This document shows positions 16,861 through 26,363 of a DNA stretch of 64,000 bases, piece after piece (position 1 is the stretch's first letter; each line of letters opens with the position of its first letter). The translations under genes were made by a program, and so were the position numbers. Source of the stretch: Bacteroidaceae bacterium HV4-6-C5C (GTDB taxonomy: Bacteria > Bacteroidota > Bacteroidia > Bacteroidales > Bacteroidaceae). The notes under the pieces were generated by a model. That model ran no database searches and had not been told where the DNA came from. It saw only the letters and a program-made list of their open reading frames with translations. The DNA lies in assembly GCA_007896885.1 (NCBI GenBank), contig VOIU01000018.1, forward strand, positions 1 through 64,000, in the 5' to 3' direction.

Positions 16861-19584
16861 CTAAAGGTTTTCAATAGCCGCTTGCGCCGCTGCCAGACGA
16901 GCTATAGGTACACGGAAAGGTGAGCAACTTACATAATTCAAACCAACCTTATGGCAGAACTTTACCGACGAAGGCTCACCGCCATGTTCTCCACAGATTC
17001 CACATTTTAAATTTGGGCGTACAGAACGTCCTTTCTCTGTAGCCATACGAATTAGCTGCCCTACGCCATTTTGATCAAGTACTTGGAAAGGATCGACTTT
17101 CAAAATCTTCTTTTCCAAGTAAACCGGCAAGAATGAAGCAATATCATCACGAGAATATCCAAAAGTCATCTGAGTCAAATCATTTGTACCGAAAGAAAAG
17201 AACTCGGCCGAGGATGCGATACGATCAGCAGTTAGTGCAGCCCTTGGGACTTCAATCATTGTACCGACTTTGAAATCAATACTATCTCCCATTTCAGCGA
17301 AAAGTTTAGCGGCTTCTTCACGAATAATATTTTCTTGCTCTTTGAACTCATATAGAATACCAGTCAACGGAACCATAATTTCCGGGTATGTAACAACGCC
17401 TTCTTTTTTCAATTCTAAAGCTGCACCCAGAATAGCACGTGTCTGCATCTGGGTTATTTCAGGATAGGTATTACCCAAACGGCAACCACGGTGTCCTAAC
17501 ATTGGATTATGCTCACAAAGAGCTTCCACACGTTGCTGTATATATTGCAGACTAACGCCCATTGCATCAGCCATTTCCTGCTGACCTTTCAAGTCATGAG
17601 GAACAAATTCATGCAAAGGAGGATCAAGTAAGCGTACAGTCACTGGATAACCAGCCATTGCCCTGAAAATACCTTTAAAGTCAGATTGTTGATAAGGCAA
17701 GATTTTAACCAGCGCTTTGCGTCGCCCTTCAGCATCATGTGCTAAAATCATCTCACGCATCGCCTTAATTTTTTCACCCTCAAAGAACATGTGTTCAGTA
17801 CGGCAAAGCCCTATACCCACAGCTCCAAAATTTCGTGCTACTTCTGCATCATGAGGAGTATCAGCATTAGTGCGTACTTGCAAACGTGTATATTTATCAG
17901 CCAATTTCATTAAATCGGCAAAATCACCTGACAGTTCAGCAGCTTTCGTATCCACCTTTCCTTCATAAACTTCACCGGTAGTACCATTTAAAGAAATATA
18001 ATCACCCTCCTTTAATACCAGCCCGTTAACTTCTACAGTTCTTCCTTTGTAATCAATGTTCAAGGCACCGGCACCCGAAACGCAGCACTTACCCATACCA
18101 CGCGCAACCACAGCAGCATGTGAAGTCATTCCTCCACGAGCAGTGAGTATACCTTGAGCTACAGCCATGCCAGCTAAATCTTCAGGAGAAGTTTCAATAC
18201 GTACCATTATCACTTTTTTACCCTTAGCATGCCATTCAGCTGCGTCATCTGCAAAGAAAACGATTTGCCCGGTAGCAGCTCCCGGTGAAGCAGGGAGTCC
18301 GCGGGTTAAAACACGCACTCTTTTTAATGCCGATTTATCAAAAACAGGATGCAATAATTCATCCAGTTTATTAGGTTCGCAACGCGATAAGGCTGTTTTT
18401 TCATCAAGAACTCCTTGATGAAGCAAATCCATTGCAATTTTAACCATTGCAGCCCCCGTACGTTTACCATTACGGGTTTGTAAGAACCAAAGTTTACCTT
18501 CTTGAACGGTAAACTCCATGTCTTGCATATCTTTATAGTGATTCTCCAACTTAGTCTGTAAACGATCCAGTTCCTTATAAATTTCGGGCATAGCTTCTTC
18601 CATTGAAGGATATTTCGATGCACGATCGGCTTCACTTACACCAGCTAATTCAGCCCAACGTAACGAACCTATTTTAGTAATTTGTTGTGGAGTACGAATA
18701 CCGGCAACCACATCCTCGCCTTGAGCATTAATCAAATATTCACCGTTGAATAAATCTTCTCCTGTAGCTGCATCACGACTGAAACAAACTCCTGTAGCTG
18801 AAGTATCACCCATATTTCCAAATACCATAGCTTGTACATTTACAGCAGTACCCCACTCATCAGGAATACCTTCCATCTTGCGATAAAGAATGGCACGTTC
18901 ATTCATCCACGAATTAAAAACAGCGCATATTGCACCCCATAGTTGCTCATAAGCTAAAGTCGGAAAGTCTTTTCCTGTTTGCTTCTTCACAGCAGCCTTA
19001 AACTTAACAACCAAGGTCTTTAAGTCTTCTACATCCAATTCGTTATCGAGTTTAACACCTTTAGCATGCTTTACTTCTTCAATAATAGCTTCAAACGGAT
19101 CTATATCTTCTTTTTTAGTGGGCTTCATTCCCAATACTACATCTCCGTACATCTGTACAAATCTGCGGTATGAATCCCAAGCAAAACGAGCATTCCCGGT
19201 TTTGCGGATTAGTCCCTCAACAACTTCATCATTTAATCCAAGATTTAAGATAGTGTCCATCATACCCGGCATAGAAGCCCGGGCACCAGAACGAACAGAT
19301 ACAAGTAGAGGATTTTCAACGCTACCAAATTTAGAATGCATGAGAGACTCTACTTGAGCAATAGACCTTTCAACATCATCTTTTAATAAAGCGACCACTT
19401 TTTCCTGCCCGATATTATAGAACTCAGAACAGACCTCAGTGGTAATAGTAAATCCCGGGGGGACCGGGACTCCAATAAGATTCATCTCTGCCAAATTAGC
19501 ACCTTTGCCTCCTAATAGATTTTTCATGTCAGCTTTTCCCTCAGCCTGACCATTACCAAAGGTGTACACTCTTTTTTTATTCAT
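16861..19584 (-). CDS. ppdK: Pyruvate, phosphate dikinase
   Basis: A 907-residue cytoplasmic enzyme interconverting pyruvate + ATP + Pi with PEP + AMP + PPi, used by Bacteroides in glycolysis/gluconeogenesis. Full length for the family. The N-terminal ATP-grasp domain opens with LLGGKGANLAEM. The swivelling phosphohistidine domain has the catalytic His in GGMTSHAAVVARGMG (about 455). The C-terminal PEP/pyruvate barrel has GLCRTEHMFF and the cysteine loop CGICGEHGGEPSS (about 860-872) that supplies the proton donor. VSVRSGARASMPGMMDT is the usual PPDK nucleotide-binding signature. The gene is monocistronic, with its own promoter box and terminator. The presence of the full three-domain order separates it from PEP synthase. 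Confidence 0.97.
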   Translation of the reverse strand: MNKKRVYTFGNGQAEGKADMKNLLGGKGANLAEMNLIGVPVPPGFTITTEVCSEFYNIGQEKVVALLKDDVERSIAQVESLMHSKFGSVENPLLVSVRSGARASMPGMMDTILNLGLNDEVVEGLIRKTGNARFAWDSYRRFVQMYGDVVLGMKPTKKEDIDPFEAIIEEVKHAKGVKLDNELDVEDLKTLVVKFKAAVKKQTGKDFPTLAYEQLWGAICAVFNSWMNERAILYRKMEGIPDEWGTAVNVQAMVFGNMGDTSATGVCFSRDAATGEDLFNGEYLINAQGEDVVAGIRTPQQITKIGSLRWAELAGVSEADRASKYPSMEEAMPEIYKELDRLQTKLENHYKDMQDMEFTVQEGKLWFLQTRNGKRTGAAMVKIAMDLLHQGVLDEKTALSRCEPNKLDELLHPVFDKSALKRVRVLTRGLPASPGAATGQIVFFADDAAEWHAKGKKVIMVRIETSPEDLAGMAVAQGILTARGGMTSHAAVVARGMGKCCVSGAGALNIDYKGRTVEVNGLVLKEGDYISLNGTTGEVYEGKVDTKAAELSGDFADLMKLADKYTRLQVRTNADTPHDAEVARNFGAVGIGLCRTEHMFFEGEKIKAMREMILAHDAEGRRKALVKILPYQQSDFKGIFRAMAGYPVTVRLLDPPLHEFVPHDLKGQQEMADAMGVSLQYIQQRVEALCEHNPMLGHRGCRLGNTYPEITQMQTRAILGAALELKKEGVVTYPEIMVPLTGILYEFKEQENIIREEAAKLFAEMGDSIDFKVGTMIEVPRAALTADRIASSAEFFSFGTNDLTQMTFGYSRDDIASFLPVYLEKKILKVDPFQVLDQNGVGQLIRMATEKGRSVRPNLKCGICGEHGGEPSSVKFCHKVGLNYVSCSPFRVPIARLAAAQAAIENL

Positions 19585-19641
19585 ACTATCAATTTAAGAT
19601 TTTAAGATTCTAAGATTGTGATTTTTCGTGATTAACACTCG

Positions 19642-19649
19642 CAAAGCTA
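19642..19649 (-). promoter_or_regulatory. -7 box (TAGCTTTG) of ppdK
   Basis: TAGCTTTG on the minus strand, about 58 bp upstream of the ppdK ATG. No clear -33 partner. Confidence 0.5.
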
Positions 19650-19763
19650 ATTATATTTCTGAGACTGAAAAACATTTTATCAAAAAAGTTTCGGTCATAA
19701 TGCAATTTCGACATTGCAATATTTAATATACATTTTCATAGAGGAAAATTCCTAAAAAAGAAT

Positions 19764-19771
19764 TACTTTTG
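19764..19771 (+). promoter_or_regulatory. -7 box (TACTTTTG) of rlmD
   Basis: TACTTTTG on the plus strand lies 27 bp before the GTG start of rlmD. This predicts a short leader and supports the GTG start. Confidence 0.6.
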
Positions 19772-19798
19772 CGCAATTATTATTAGATTGGAATAAAA

Positions 19799-21229
19799 GT
19801 GGCAAGAAAGAAAAAAGAGCTTCCTCTTCTGGAGAAAGTAACCATCACGGATATAGCTGCCGAAGGAAAAGCTATCGCAAAAGTCAACGATTTGGTTGTA
19901 TTTGTACCTTATGTCATCCCTGGAGACGTAGTAGATCTTCAAATCAAAAGAAAAAAGAATCATTATGCTGAAGCGGAAGCCGTGAACTTTCACGAATATG
20001 CTGCATCAAGAGCTGTCCCATTCTGCCAACATTATGGAGTGTGTGGCGGTTGTAAATGGCAAATACTACCCTATTCCGAACAAATAAAATATAAACAAAA
20101 GCAAGTGACGGATAACCTTACCCGCATTGGTAAGATAACTCTTCCCGAAATATCCCCCATTCTTGGATCGGAAAAGACTACATTTTATCGTAATAAGTTG
20201 GAATTTACTTTTTCTAATAAACGCTGGCTTACAGCAGAGGAAGTAAGAGAAGACGTCGTGTACGAGCAAATGAATGCTGTAGGATTTCATATACCCAATG
20301 TCTTTGATAAAGTGTTGGCGATAGAAAAGTGCTGGTTACAGGATGATATATCCAATAAAATTCGGAATGCTGTGCGCGACTATGCTTACGAGCATAATTA
20401 TTCGTTCATCAATCTCCGAACCCATGAAGGTATGCTACGCAATATGATTATACGTACGTCATCAACGGGTGAATTGATGGTCATTCTCATCTCAAAAATA
20501 GAAAAAGAAGAAGAGTTGGTTTTATTTAAAGAACTACTCCAATATGTTGCTGACAGTTTTCCTGAAATAACTTCCTTGCTTTATATTGTCAACAACAAAT
20601 GCAATGACACCATTACCGACCTTGATGTATACACATTTAAAGGTAAGGATCATATTTTCGAGGAAATGGAGGGCTTAAAATTTAAAATAGGGCCAAAATC
20701 ATTCTATCAGACCAACTCGGAACAAGCATATAATTTATATAAAATAACGCGCAACTTTGCAGCGCTCACCGGAAATGAATTAGTTTATGATCTATATACC
20801 GGAACAGGGACAATAGCCAACTTTGTTGCTCGCAGTGCCAAACAAGTAGTCGGCATTGAATATGTACCTGAAGCTATAGAAGATGCCAAAGTAAATGCGG
20901 AAATCAACGGGATAAAGAATACTTTATTCTTTGCAGGAGACATGAAAGATATACTGACCCAAGATTTCATCAACCAATACGGGCGACCGGATGTTATCAT
21001 TACAGACCCTCCTCGTGCAGGGATGCATCCCGATGTAGTAGACACCATTTTATTTGCACGTCCAAAGCGAATTGTTTATGTCAGCTGTAATCCGGCTACA
21101 CAAGCCCGCGACCTGCAATTACTCGATGTGCATTATTCTGTTAAGGCGGTTCAACCGGTTGATATGTTCCCACATACCCATCACGTAGAGAATGTTGTCC
21201 TTTTAGAACTAAAAGAAGAGAACCTATAA
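19799..21229 (+). CDS. rlmD: 23S rRNA (uracil-5-)-methyltransferase RlmD/RumA family
   Basis: A 476-residue SAM-dependent methyltransferase that makes 5-methyluridine in 23S rRNA (U1939 type). The GTG start at 19799 gives MARKKKELP, followed by an N-terminal TRAM-type beta domain (about 10-65). The iron-sulfur cysteines are in CQHYGVCGGCKW (about 77-88) plus a fourth in EKCWLQ (about 176). The SAM site is YDLYTGTGTIANF (about 331). The substrate-binding DPPRAGMHPDV (about 403) and catalytic cysteine in VYVSCNPATQARDL (about 430) are intact. The pseudouridine synthase gene follows after 11 bp, so two rRNA-modification functions share an operon. RlmC/TrmA are excluded by the TRAM domain plus cluster, but the exact target uridine cannot be read from sequence. 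Confidence 0.9.
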   Translation: MARKKKELPLLEKVTITDIAAEGKAIAKVNDLVVFVPYVIPGDVVDLQIKRKKNHYAEAEAVNFHEYAASRAVPFCQHYGVCGGCKWQILPYSEQIKYKQKQVTDNLTRIGKITLPEISPILGSEKTTFYRNKLEFTFSNKRWLTAEEVREDVVYEQMNAVGFHIPNVFDKVLAIEKCWLQDDISNKIRNAVRDYAYEHNYSFINLRTHEGMLRNMIIRTSSTGELMVILISKIEKEEELVLFKELLQYVADSFPEITSLLYIVNNKCNDTITDLDVYTFKGKDHIFEEMEGLKFKIGPKSFYQTNSEQAYNLYKITRNFAALTGNELVYDLYTGTGTIANFVARSAKQVVGIEYVPEAIEDAKVNAEINGIKNTLFFAGDMKDILTQDFINQYGRPDVIITDPPRAGMHPDVVDTILFARPKRIVYVSCNPATQARDLQLLDVHYSVKAVQPVDMFPHTHHVENVVLLELKEENL

Positions 21230-21240
21230 GAATTATTACA

Positions 21241-22152
21241 GTGGCAAAAGAAAGACTAACAGCACGTGCCCGTACGCAATATACGGATTATACGGTAAAA
21301 GAGCCCATGGAACTTATGGCCTTTTTGGCAAGTAAAATGCCCGATGCCAGCCGTACCAAACTAAAATCTCTACTCAGTAAACGAGTGGTATTTGTCGATA
21401 GTATCATCACCACCCAATATAACTTTCCTCTACAGAGTGGAATGAAAGTGCAGATAAGTCGTGAAAAGGGCAAAAGGGAATTCAACAACAAATTATTGAA
21501 GATTGTATATGAAGATGCATATATTATTGTTGTAGAGAAAATGCAAGGTTTGCTTTCGGTCAACACCGATCGACAAAAAGAACGTACCGCCTATCATATC
21601 CTTACAGAGTATGTACAACGCTCCGGACGTCACCATCAGATATACATTGTCCACCGTCTTGATCGCGATACCTCAGGCTTGATGATGTTTGCAAAAGATG
21701 AGAAGACGCAACGTACCTTGCGGGACAATTGGCACGACATTGTGACAGACCGCCGATACATTGCTGTAGTAAGTGGTGAGATGGAGAAAGATAGTGGTAC
21801 GGTGATATCATGGCTGACAGACCGTACACTATATGTTTATTCTAGCCCGACAGACGATGGAGGAGCTAAATCTATCACCCATTACCGTACCATTAAGCGA
21901 GGTAATGGTCTTTCGCTAGTAGAGCTTAATCTTGAAACCGGCAGAAAGAACCAGATCCGCGTGCATATGCAAGATTTAGGACACCCGATAATTGGTGACG
22001 GACGATATGGGATAGAAGAAATCAATCCTATCGGTCGTTTGGCATTACACGCTTTCAAACTCTGCTTCTACCACCCTGTTACAGGAGAGCAGATAAAGTT
22101 TGAAACCTCCTACCCTCAGAACTTCAAAAATCTTTTTATCAAAAACAAATAG
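21241..22152 (+). CDS. RluA-family pseudouridine synthase
   Basis: A 303-residue RNA pseudouridine synthase. The GTG start at 21241 lies 11 bp after rlmD. An N-terminal S4-like RNA-binding region is at about 20-75 (SRTKLKSLLSKRVVFVD). The catalytic motif HRLDRDTSGLMMFAK carries the nucleophilic Asp at about 142. The family motifs LVELNLETGRKNQIRVHM (about 230) and HPIIGDGRYG (about 251) follow, with LALHAFKLCFYHP near the end. The exact RNA target (23S or tRNA) is not readable. The coupled position behind rlmD suggests rRNA. Overlap of the two GTG starts and the short gap indicate translational coupling at low initiation rate; that last point is inference. Confidence 0.9.
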   Translation: MAKERLTARARTQYTDYTVKEPMELMAFLASKMPDASRTKLKSLLSKRVVFVDSIITTQYNFPLQSGMKVQISREKGKREFNNKLLKIVYEDAYIIVVEKMQGLLSVNTDRQKERTAYHILTEYVQRSGRHHQIYIVHRLDRDTSGLMMFAKDEKTQRTLRDNWHDIVTDRRYIAVVSGEMEKDSGTVISWLTDRTLYVYSSPTDDGGAKSITHYRTIKRGNGLSLVELNLETGRKNQIRVHMQDLGHPIIGDGRYGIEEINPIGRLALHAFKLCFYHPVTGEQIKFETSYPQNFKNLFIKNK

Positions 22153-22175
22153 GATATAAAAACAGAATGAACGGC

Positions 22176-22578
22176 CTATCTCATTCTACGCAAAGTGATA
22201 GAGCCGTCATTTCTACCGTCTACATAAAGCACTCCGGTCAATTCGGAATCACCTACATATATTCCACGTATCTCAAGCAACGGCTGGTTAATTCCATAAT
22301 CCAGTATCAGATCACCATTTCGTACCGTCCAACGAAAATCCATTGTTGTCACTACACGAGGATCATCAAAATAACACTGATCATCATATCCGAAGCCATT
22401 GTTTTTAAAGAACAGACCGCTTTCAAGCTTTTCTCCATATCGATCGGCAAATCCTAAATCACCCACCCAAGTTTCACCTGTGAGACGATCGAATATTTCA
22501 TCATCATCCTGACAAGAAAACAAACTCAACGTTAAAACACATAAAGCAATCAGTTGTAAATATTTTTAAGCCCTTCAT
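22176..22578 (-). pseudogene. Small lipoprotein gene with apparent frameshift in the signal peptide
   Basis: The frame from the lipobox onward is open to 22176: ...LTLSLFSC then QDDDEIFDRLTGETW, acidic and aromatic, with no family I recognise. Reading upstream in that frame gives a typical lipoprotein signal (KYLQLIALCVLTLSLFSC) but hits a stop (TAA) just before it, with no ATG. An ATG at 22576-22578 begins MKGLK in another frame. Dropping one A from the run of five (22563-22567 on the plus strand, T5) joins the two into a 133-residue lipoprotein starting MKGLKYLQLIAL. So the gene is either a recent single-base frameshift, a slippage-controlled gene, or a sequencing error. A bare TTG start at 22529 would leave only five residues before the Cys, too short for export. 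Function unknown. Confidence 0.65.
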
Positions 22579-22744
22579 AAATAATATTGATTAAATAATT
22601 TCATGTATTAATATTCACTGTCTCTAAATAAGAAAGAAGAAAAGTCACAGAACAAATGTATGAAAAATAGTAAAATACAAACTATTTCTTACAATATAAA
22701 TTTCATAAACTTTCAATAATCCAAACAAAGTTACCCCAATATTC

Positions 22745-24355
22745 TTATTTTTTCGGAACTAGATATCGTTCTCCGGTAGCTTTCAGCACTTCCTTAGCAT
22801 AATCTTCCGAAGGATAAACTCGTTTTACACGACCGGTTTTATGATCTATTCGAGCTCCATCGTTGTATTTCACAAGCAATACTTCTCCTAAATTCTTCCA
22901 GGCACTAAAGGTTTCTTCAGCCATCCTCACGCCGTAATCAGTTAGCATTTCTTTCGCTTTAGTGGGATAATCTTTGTAGAGTTTTATAGCGGCAGCCTCT
23001 ATACTATCTTGACTATTAGCAAATTTATCCTCCTGCTTATTTTGCACGGCACGCATATCACCAATCATTAAGCTATAATAAGGACGAATCATTCCAGCTA
23101 CCCAATTGTATACCCAATAGGCACTTTTCCATGAAAACTTATCACTTGTAGCATACTTAGGTAAATAGCATTCAGGAACCCGATCGGAGCAACAATAGAC
23201 AGGGGTAAATACAGTCATATTGGAATCATCCAAACCAAACCACAAGATACCACCTACAGCATTCGGGAGATGACTACGCATTTGGGCAACAAGGGTATAA
23301 GCGCTTTGTTGAGTGGCAATAGGACGTTCACTGAACATCTCCTTGCCATCCACTTTGTAAAGCAATGCACTTACCCTGTAAGGAGAATGAAATGCCCCTG
23401 CACTGACATCTTTGGTCGGATCAAGTTCGGTACCTTCATAATGATCACGCATCATATTCTGTACATCCCTTACAGATAGCTTACGATCGGGCTTAACAAA
23501 AAGTGGCATGGGTTCATCGCTGCTTCCTTTGATATAATCAATATACTTTTCCGTAGCTTTACAGTATTTCTGAAAGAAACTCCAAACCCGCGCTTCACAA
23601 AAACGCCGCCCTTCAAAAGTAAGTGGATTATATGCATTCGCAAAATCAAAATCTTTATCCTTACCATTAAAATATCCTTTTTTTCGGGCAAAAGAGATCA
23701 CATCAGAGGAATAAATACAATTTTCCTTATCACGAAGAGGAAACTGATGAATGCGACTCTGATTGGCATGTGCAGCAATGCAATCATCAGGGATGCGGCA
23801 TGCTACCCAAACAGCTCCTTTTTCAGCACTCCCCTTACCAATCATCTCCATAATCCACACCTCATTCGGATCAGCTATCGAAAAGCTTTCTCCTGTACTG
23901 TGGTAACCATATTCCGCTACGAGAGAAGTCATCACACTTATAGCTTCACGGGCAGTACGTGAACGCTGTAAAGCCAACATCATCAAAGTGGGATAATCGA
24001 TTCCACGCTTTAATGTATCTTCAAGCTCTGGACGACCGTCGAAAGTAGTCTCACCAATAGCCACCTGATATTCGTTTATGTTACCCATTACACTGTATGT
24101 ATGGGCAGGCTGAGGCACGTCGCAATACGGTTTACGTCCGCCCCACCCTTTCGAAAATATAGCCCCTTGCCCATAGTCGGAAGGCGGAGTATAATGTAAT
24201 GAACCGGCGAATCCATACCCATCACAAGAATATGATATAAATGTAGAACCATCCACAGAAGCATTCTTACCAACCAATAAATTCGTGCAAGCCCATGTTG
24301 CAGCTGAAACCAGCAACATACAGGCAATCAAGAGAAATTTTCCAAACTTATTCAT
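22745..24355 (-). CDS. Dipeptidase, peptidase family C69
   Basis: A 536-residue secreted N-terminal-nucleophile hydrolase (PepD-like dipeptidase family). The signal peptide ends at AATWA and the next residue is the catalytic Cys of CTNLLVGKNASVDGSTF, which must become the N-terminus after processing. Other family landmarks: IGETTFDGRPEL, RSRTAREAI, GESFSIADPNEVWIMEMIGKG, HANQSRIHQF, DHYEGTELD and the PVYCCSDRVPECY segment. It is monocistronic as far as I can see. It is a clear paralogue of the gene at 50487-52133, with the same motifs in the same order, so this organism keeps two exported C69 enzymes, probably for periplasmic peptide turnover. Substrate is unknown. Confidence 0.9.
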   Translation of the reverse strand: MNKFGKFLLIACMLLVSAATWACTNLLVGKNASVDGSTFISYSCDGYGFAGSLHYTPPSDYGQGAIFSKGWGGRKPYCDVPQPAHTYSVMGNINEYQVAIGETTFDGRPELEDTLKRGIDYPTLMMLALQRSRTAREAISVMTSLVAEYGYHSTGESFSIADPNEVWIMEMIGKGSAEKGAVWVACRIPDDCIAAHANQSRIHQFPLRDKENCIYSSDVISFARKKGYFNGKDKDFDFANAYNPLTFEGRRFCEARVWSFFQKYCKATEKYIDYIKGSSDEPMPLFVKPDRKLSVRDVQNMMRDHYEGTELDPTKDVSAGAFHSPYRVSALLYKVDGKEMFSERPIATQQSAYTLVAQMRSHLPNAVGGILWFGLDDSNMTVFTPVYCCSDRVPECYLPKYATSDKFSWKSAYWVYNWVAGMIRPYYSLMIGDMRAVQNKQEDKFANSQDSIEAAAIKLYKDYPTKAKEMLTDYGVRMAEETFSAWKNLGEVLLVKYNDGARIDHKTGRVKRVYPSEDYAKEVLKATGERYLVPKK

Positions 24356-24456
24356 TCCGTACTATTTTTATTGTTATTGCAATATTCAGTCCATTTTATT
24401 ACTTGTAAAAGTAAAAAGGTATAAACTGATGGATCATCGATAAGAGTAATTATAAA

Positions 24457-24484
24457 AAAGCGAATCTTTCACAAAATTCGCTTT
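24457..24484 (-). terminator. Terminator of the poly-HAMP kinase operon
   Basis: The 9-bp stem aaagcgaat/attcgcttt has a 10-base loop. T-rich sequence occurs on both sides, so it can work in both directions. It ends the leftward transcript 96 bp after the stop of the REC-kinase-REC gene. Confidence 0.75.
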
Positions 24485-24579
24485 CTTTTAGTTACCCTTC
24501 ATGAATCACACCATTATATAAAGTATGATTACATACATTTTAGTAACATATTGCAAATATACAAATAAAAAGAGATTTT

Positions 24580-26328
24580 TTAGCAATATTGCTTGATAAC
24601 CTTAATCAAGTCATTTTTCAAAATCGGTTTTGCAAGAAATCCTTTACAGCCGGCTTCAAGACACCTCTTTTCATCATCTTGCAAAACATTGCCCGTCTGT
24701 GCTATTATAACCGCATCAGGATTGATAGCCAATATTTCCTCTATAGCCGAATACCCATCCATTAACGGCATACGAATATCCATCAATACCAAATCAACTT
24801 CAGGATGTTTATTATATAAATCAACCACTTCTTTTCCCGAATTCGCCATATACAATTTCAGATTATAAGGTTTTAGAGCCTCTATAAAATATTCCTGTAC
24901 ACTGGGGTTATCGTCAGCTATAAGCAAAGTTTTTCCTTCAATCTGCTTCATTTCAATATCATAGACAATATTTTCATCTTCGCCGGATGCTTCCTCTACA
25001 ATCTTCAAAGGAAGAGTAAAACTAAATTTGGATCCCTTACCAGGCTCAGACTCCACAAACATCTGTCCCCCAAGTAAGTTGACAATACCCTTACAGATAG
25101 CAAGTCCCAGCCCAGTACCGCCATACTTAACGGATTCTTCAGGAAGAGCTTGCTGAAAACGTTCAAAAATAAGCTTTAGTTTATCTTTCTTAATGCCTAT
25201 ACCCTCATCTTGAACAAAGAAGAGTAATACATTATTTTTAATTTCATAGCCAAAGCGAATTTCCCCATTCTCAGTGAATTTAAGTGCATTATTCAACAGG
25301 TTAGTAAGCACTTGATTCAATCGGGCTCCATCGGTAGTTATGCAACAAAAAGAAGCTTCCGGCAGAATATCGAGTACAAGGTTTACATGAAATTTACCTC
25401 TTTCAAGGCGCAATTGGTTGAACTGAATTTCCAACTCACGAAGAAGATTATTAAGTTTACACCTGTCGAACGTAATCTTCATTTCTCCGGCCTCTATCTT
25501 AGCCACGTCTATGATATCAGCAATCAACCTCAATAATTGCATGGAGTTTGTATTGATGATCTCGGCATACATATTACGTTCTTCGACAGAAAGATTAAGA
25601 TCTTTCATTAAATCGGCAAACCCGACGATAGCATTCATCGGAGTACGTATTTCATGGCTCATATTTGCCAGAAAATTATTTTTATAGATGTTTGCATTTT
25701 CGGCCTTTTTAATCGCTATCTTCAGTTTTCGTTCTATGGCTTTCTGCTCTTCAAGGCTTTGTTCCAATTCGGATTTTGCGATTAAAGCTTGATTACGAGC
25801 TTCATTTGCTTCTTTAAGCATATCCATAACAGCCATACGTGTATCCTCTAGAGTTTTGTTCTTTTCTTGCAATTCAGATAGCAGCCGTAAACTTTCTTCC
25901 TGTTTTTGTTGTTGATAAATATGAAAATCACGAAAGACTTTTATTTTAGATAAAAGTATATCTTCATTAACCGGCTTTATTATATAATCGATAGCTCCCA
26001 ACTGATAGGCCGACATCATTTGCACTTCATCATTGCTGAATGCCGTAGCAAAAATAATCGGAGTAGTCTGTGTTTTTTTCGACCCCCTCATTAGTCTTGC
26101 AACTTCCATACCACTCATATCAGGCATAACCATGTCCAATATTACCATGATAAATTGGTTATGCAACATCAGTTTCAAGGCCTCCTGCCCCGAAGTCGCT
26201 TTTATGATCTCAAGATCTAGCTTGGATATCAAAGTTTCCAAAGCCCGAAGTTGCCTTTCGTCATCATCTACCAACAAGATTTTTAAATCTTGATTTAGGT
26301 TCCTGCTTTCCACCTCATTTATATCCAT
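24580..26328 (-). CDS. REC-histidine kinase-REC hybrid signalling protein
   Basis: A 582-residue soluble hybrid kinase with no membrane segment. Domain order: receiver 1 (about 15-130, DDD at 21-23, phosphoacceptor D65 in VILDMVMPD, K118), coiled coil (about 135-215), HisKA with H225 in NMSHEIRTPMNAIVGF, HATPase (NLLNNALKFT, VQDEGIGIKKD, GTGLGLAI) and receiver 2 (about 458-580, IADDNPSV, LMDIRMPLMDG, LAKPI). The N-terminal receiver before a coiled coil suggests that phosphorylation by another kinase, plausibly the poly-HAMP protein upstream, gates this kinase. It is last of three co-oriented genes, 35 bp after cheR, and a terminator follows. There is no DNA-binding output, so a downstream partner is needed. 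Confidence 0.9.
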   Translation of the reverse strand: MDINEVESRNLNQDLKILLVDDDERQLRALETLISKLDLEIIKATSGQEALKLMLHNQFIMVILDMVMPDMSGMEVARLMRGSKKTQTTPIIFATAFSNDEVQMMSAYQLGAIDYIIKPVNEDILLSKIKVFRDFHIYQQQKQEESLRLLSELQEKNKTLEDTRMAVMDMLKEANEARNQALIAKSELEQSLEEQKAIERKLKIAIKKAENANIYKNNFLANMSHEIRTPMNAIVGFADLMKDLNLSVEERNMYAEIINTNSMQLLRLIADIIDVAKIEAGEMKITFDRCKLNNLLRELEIQFNQLRLERGKFHVNLVLDILPEASFCCITTDGARLNQVLTNLLNNALKFTENGEIRFGYEIKNNVLLFFVQDEGIGIKKDKLKLIFERFQQALPEESVKYGGTGLGLAICKGIVNLLGGQMFVESEPGKGSKFSFTLPLKIVEEASGEDENIVYDIEMKQIEGKTLLIADDNPSVQEYFIEALKPYNLKLYMANSGKEVVDLYNKHPEVDLVLMDIRMPLMDGYSAIEEILAINPDAVIIAQTGNVLQDDEKRCLEAGCKGFLAKPILKNDLIKVIKQYC

Positions 26329-26363
26329 CTCTCAAAATTTATTTGTAAGATTATATAGTATCA

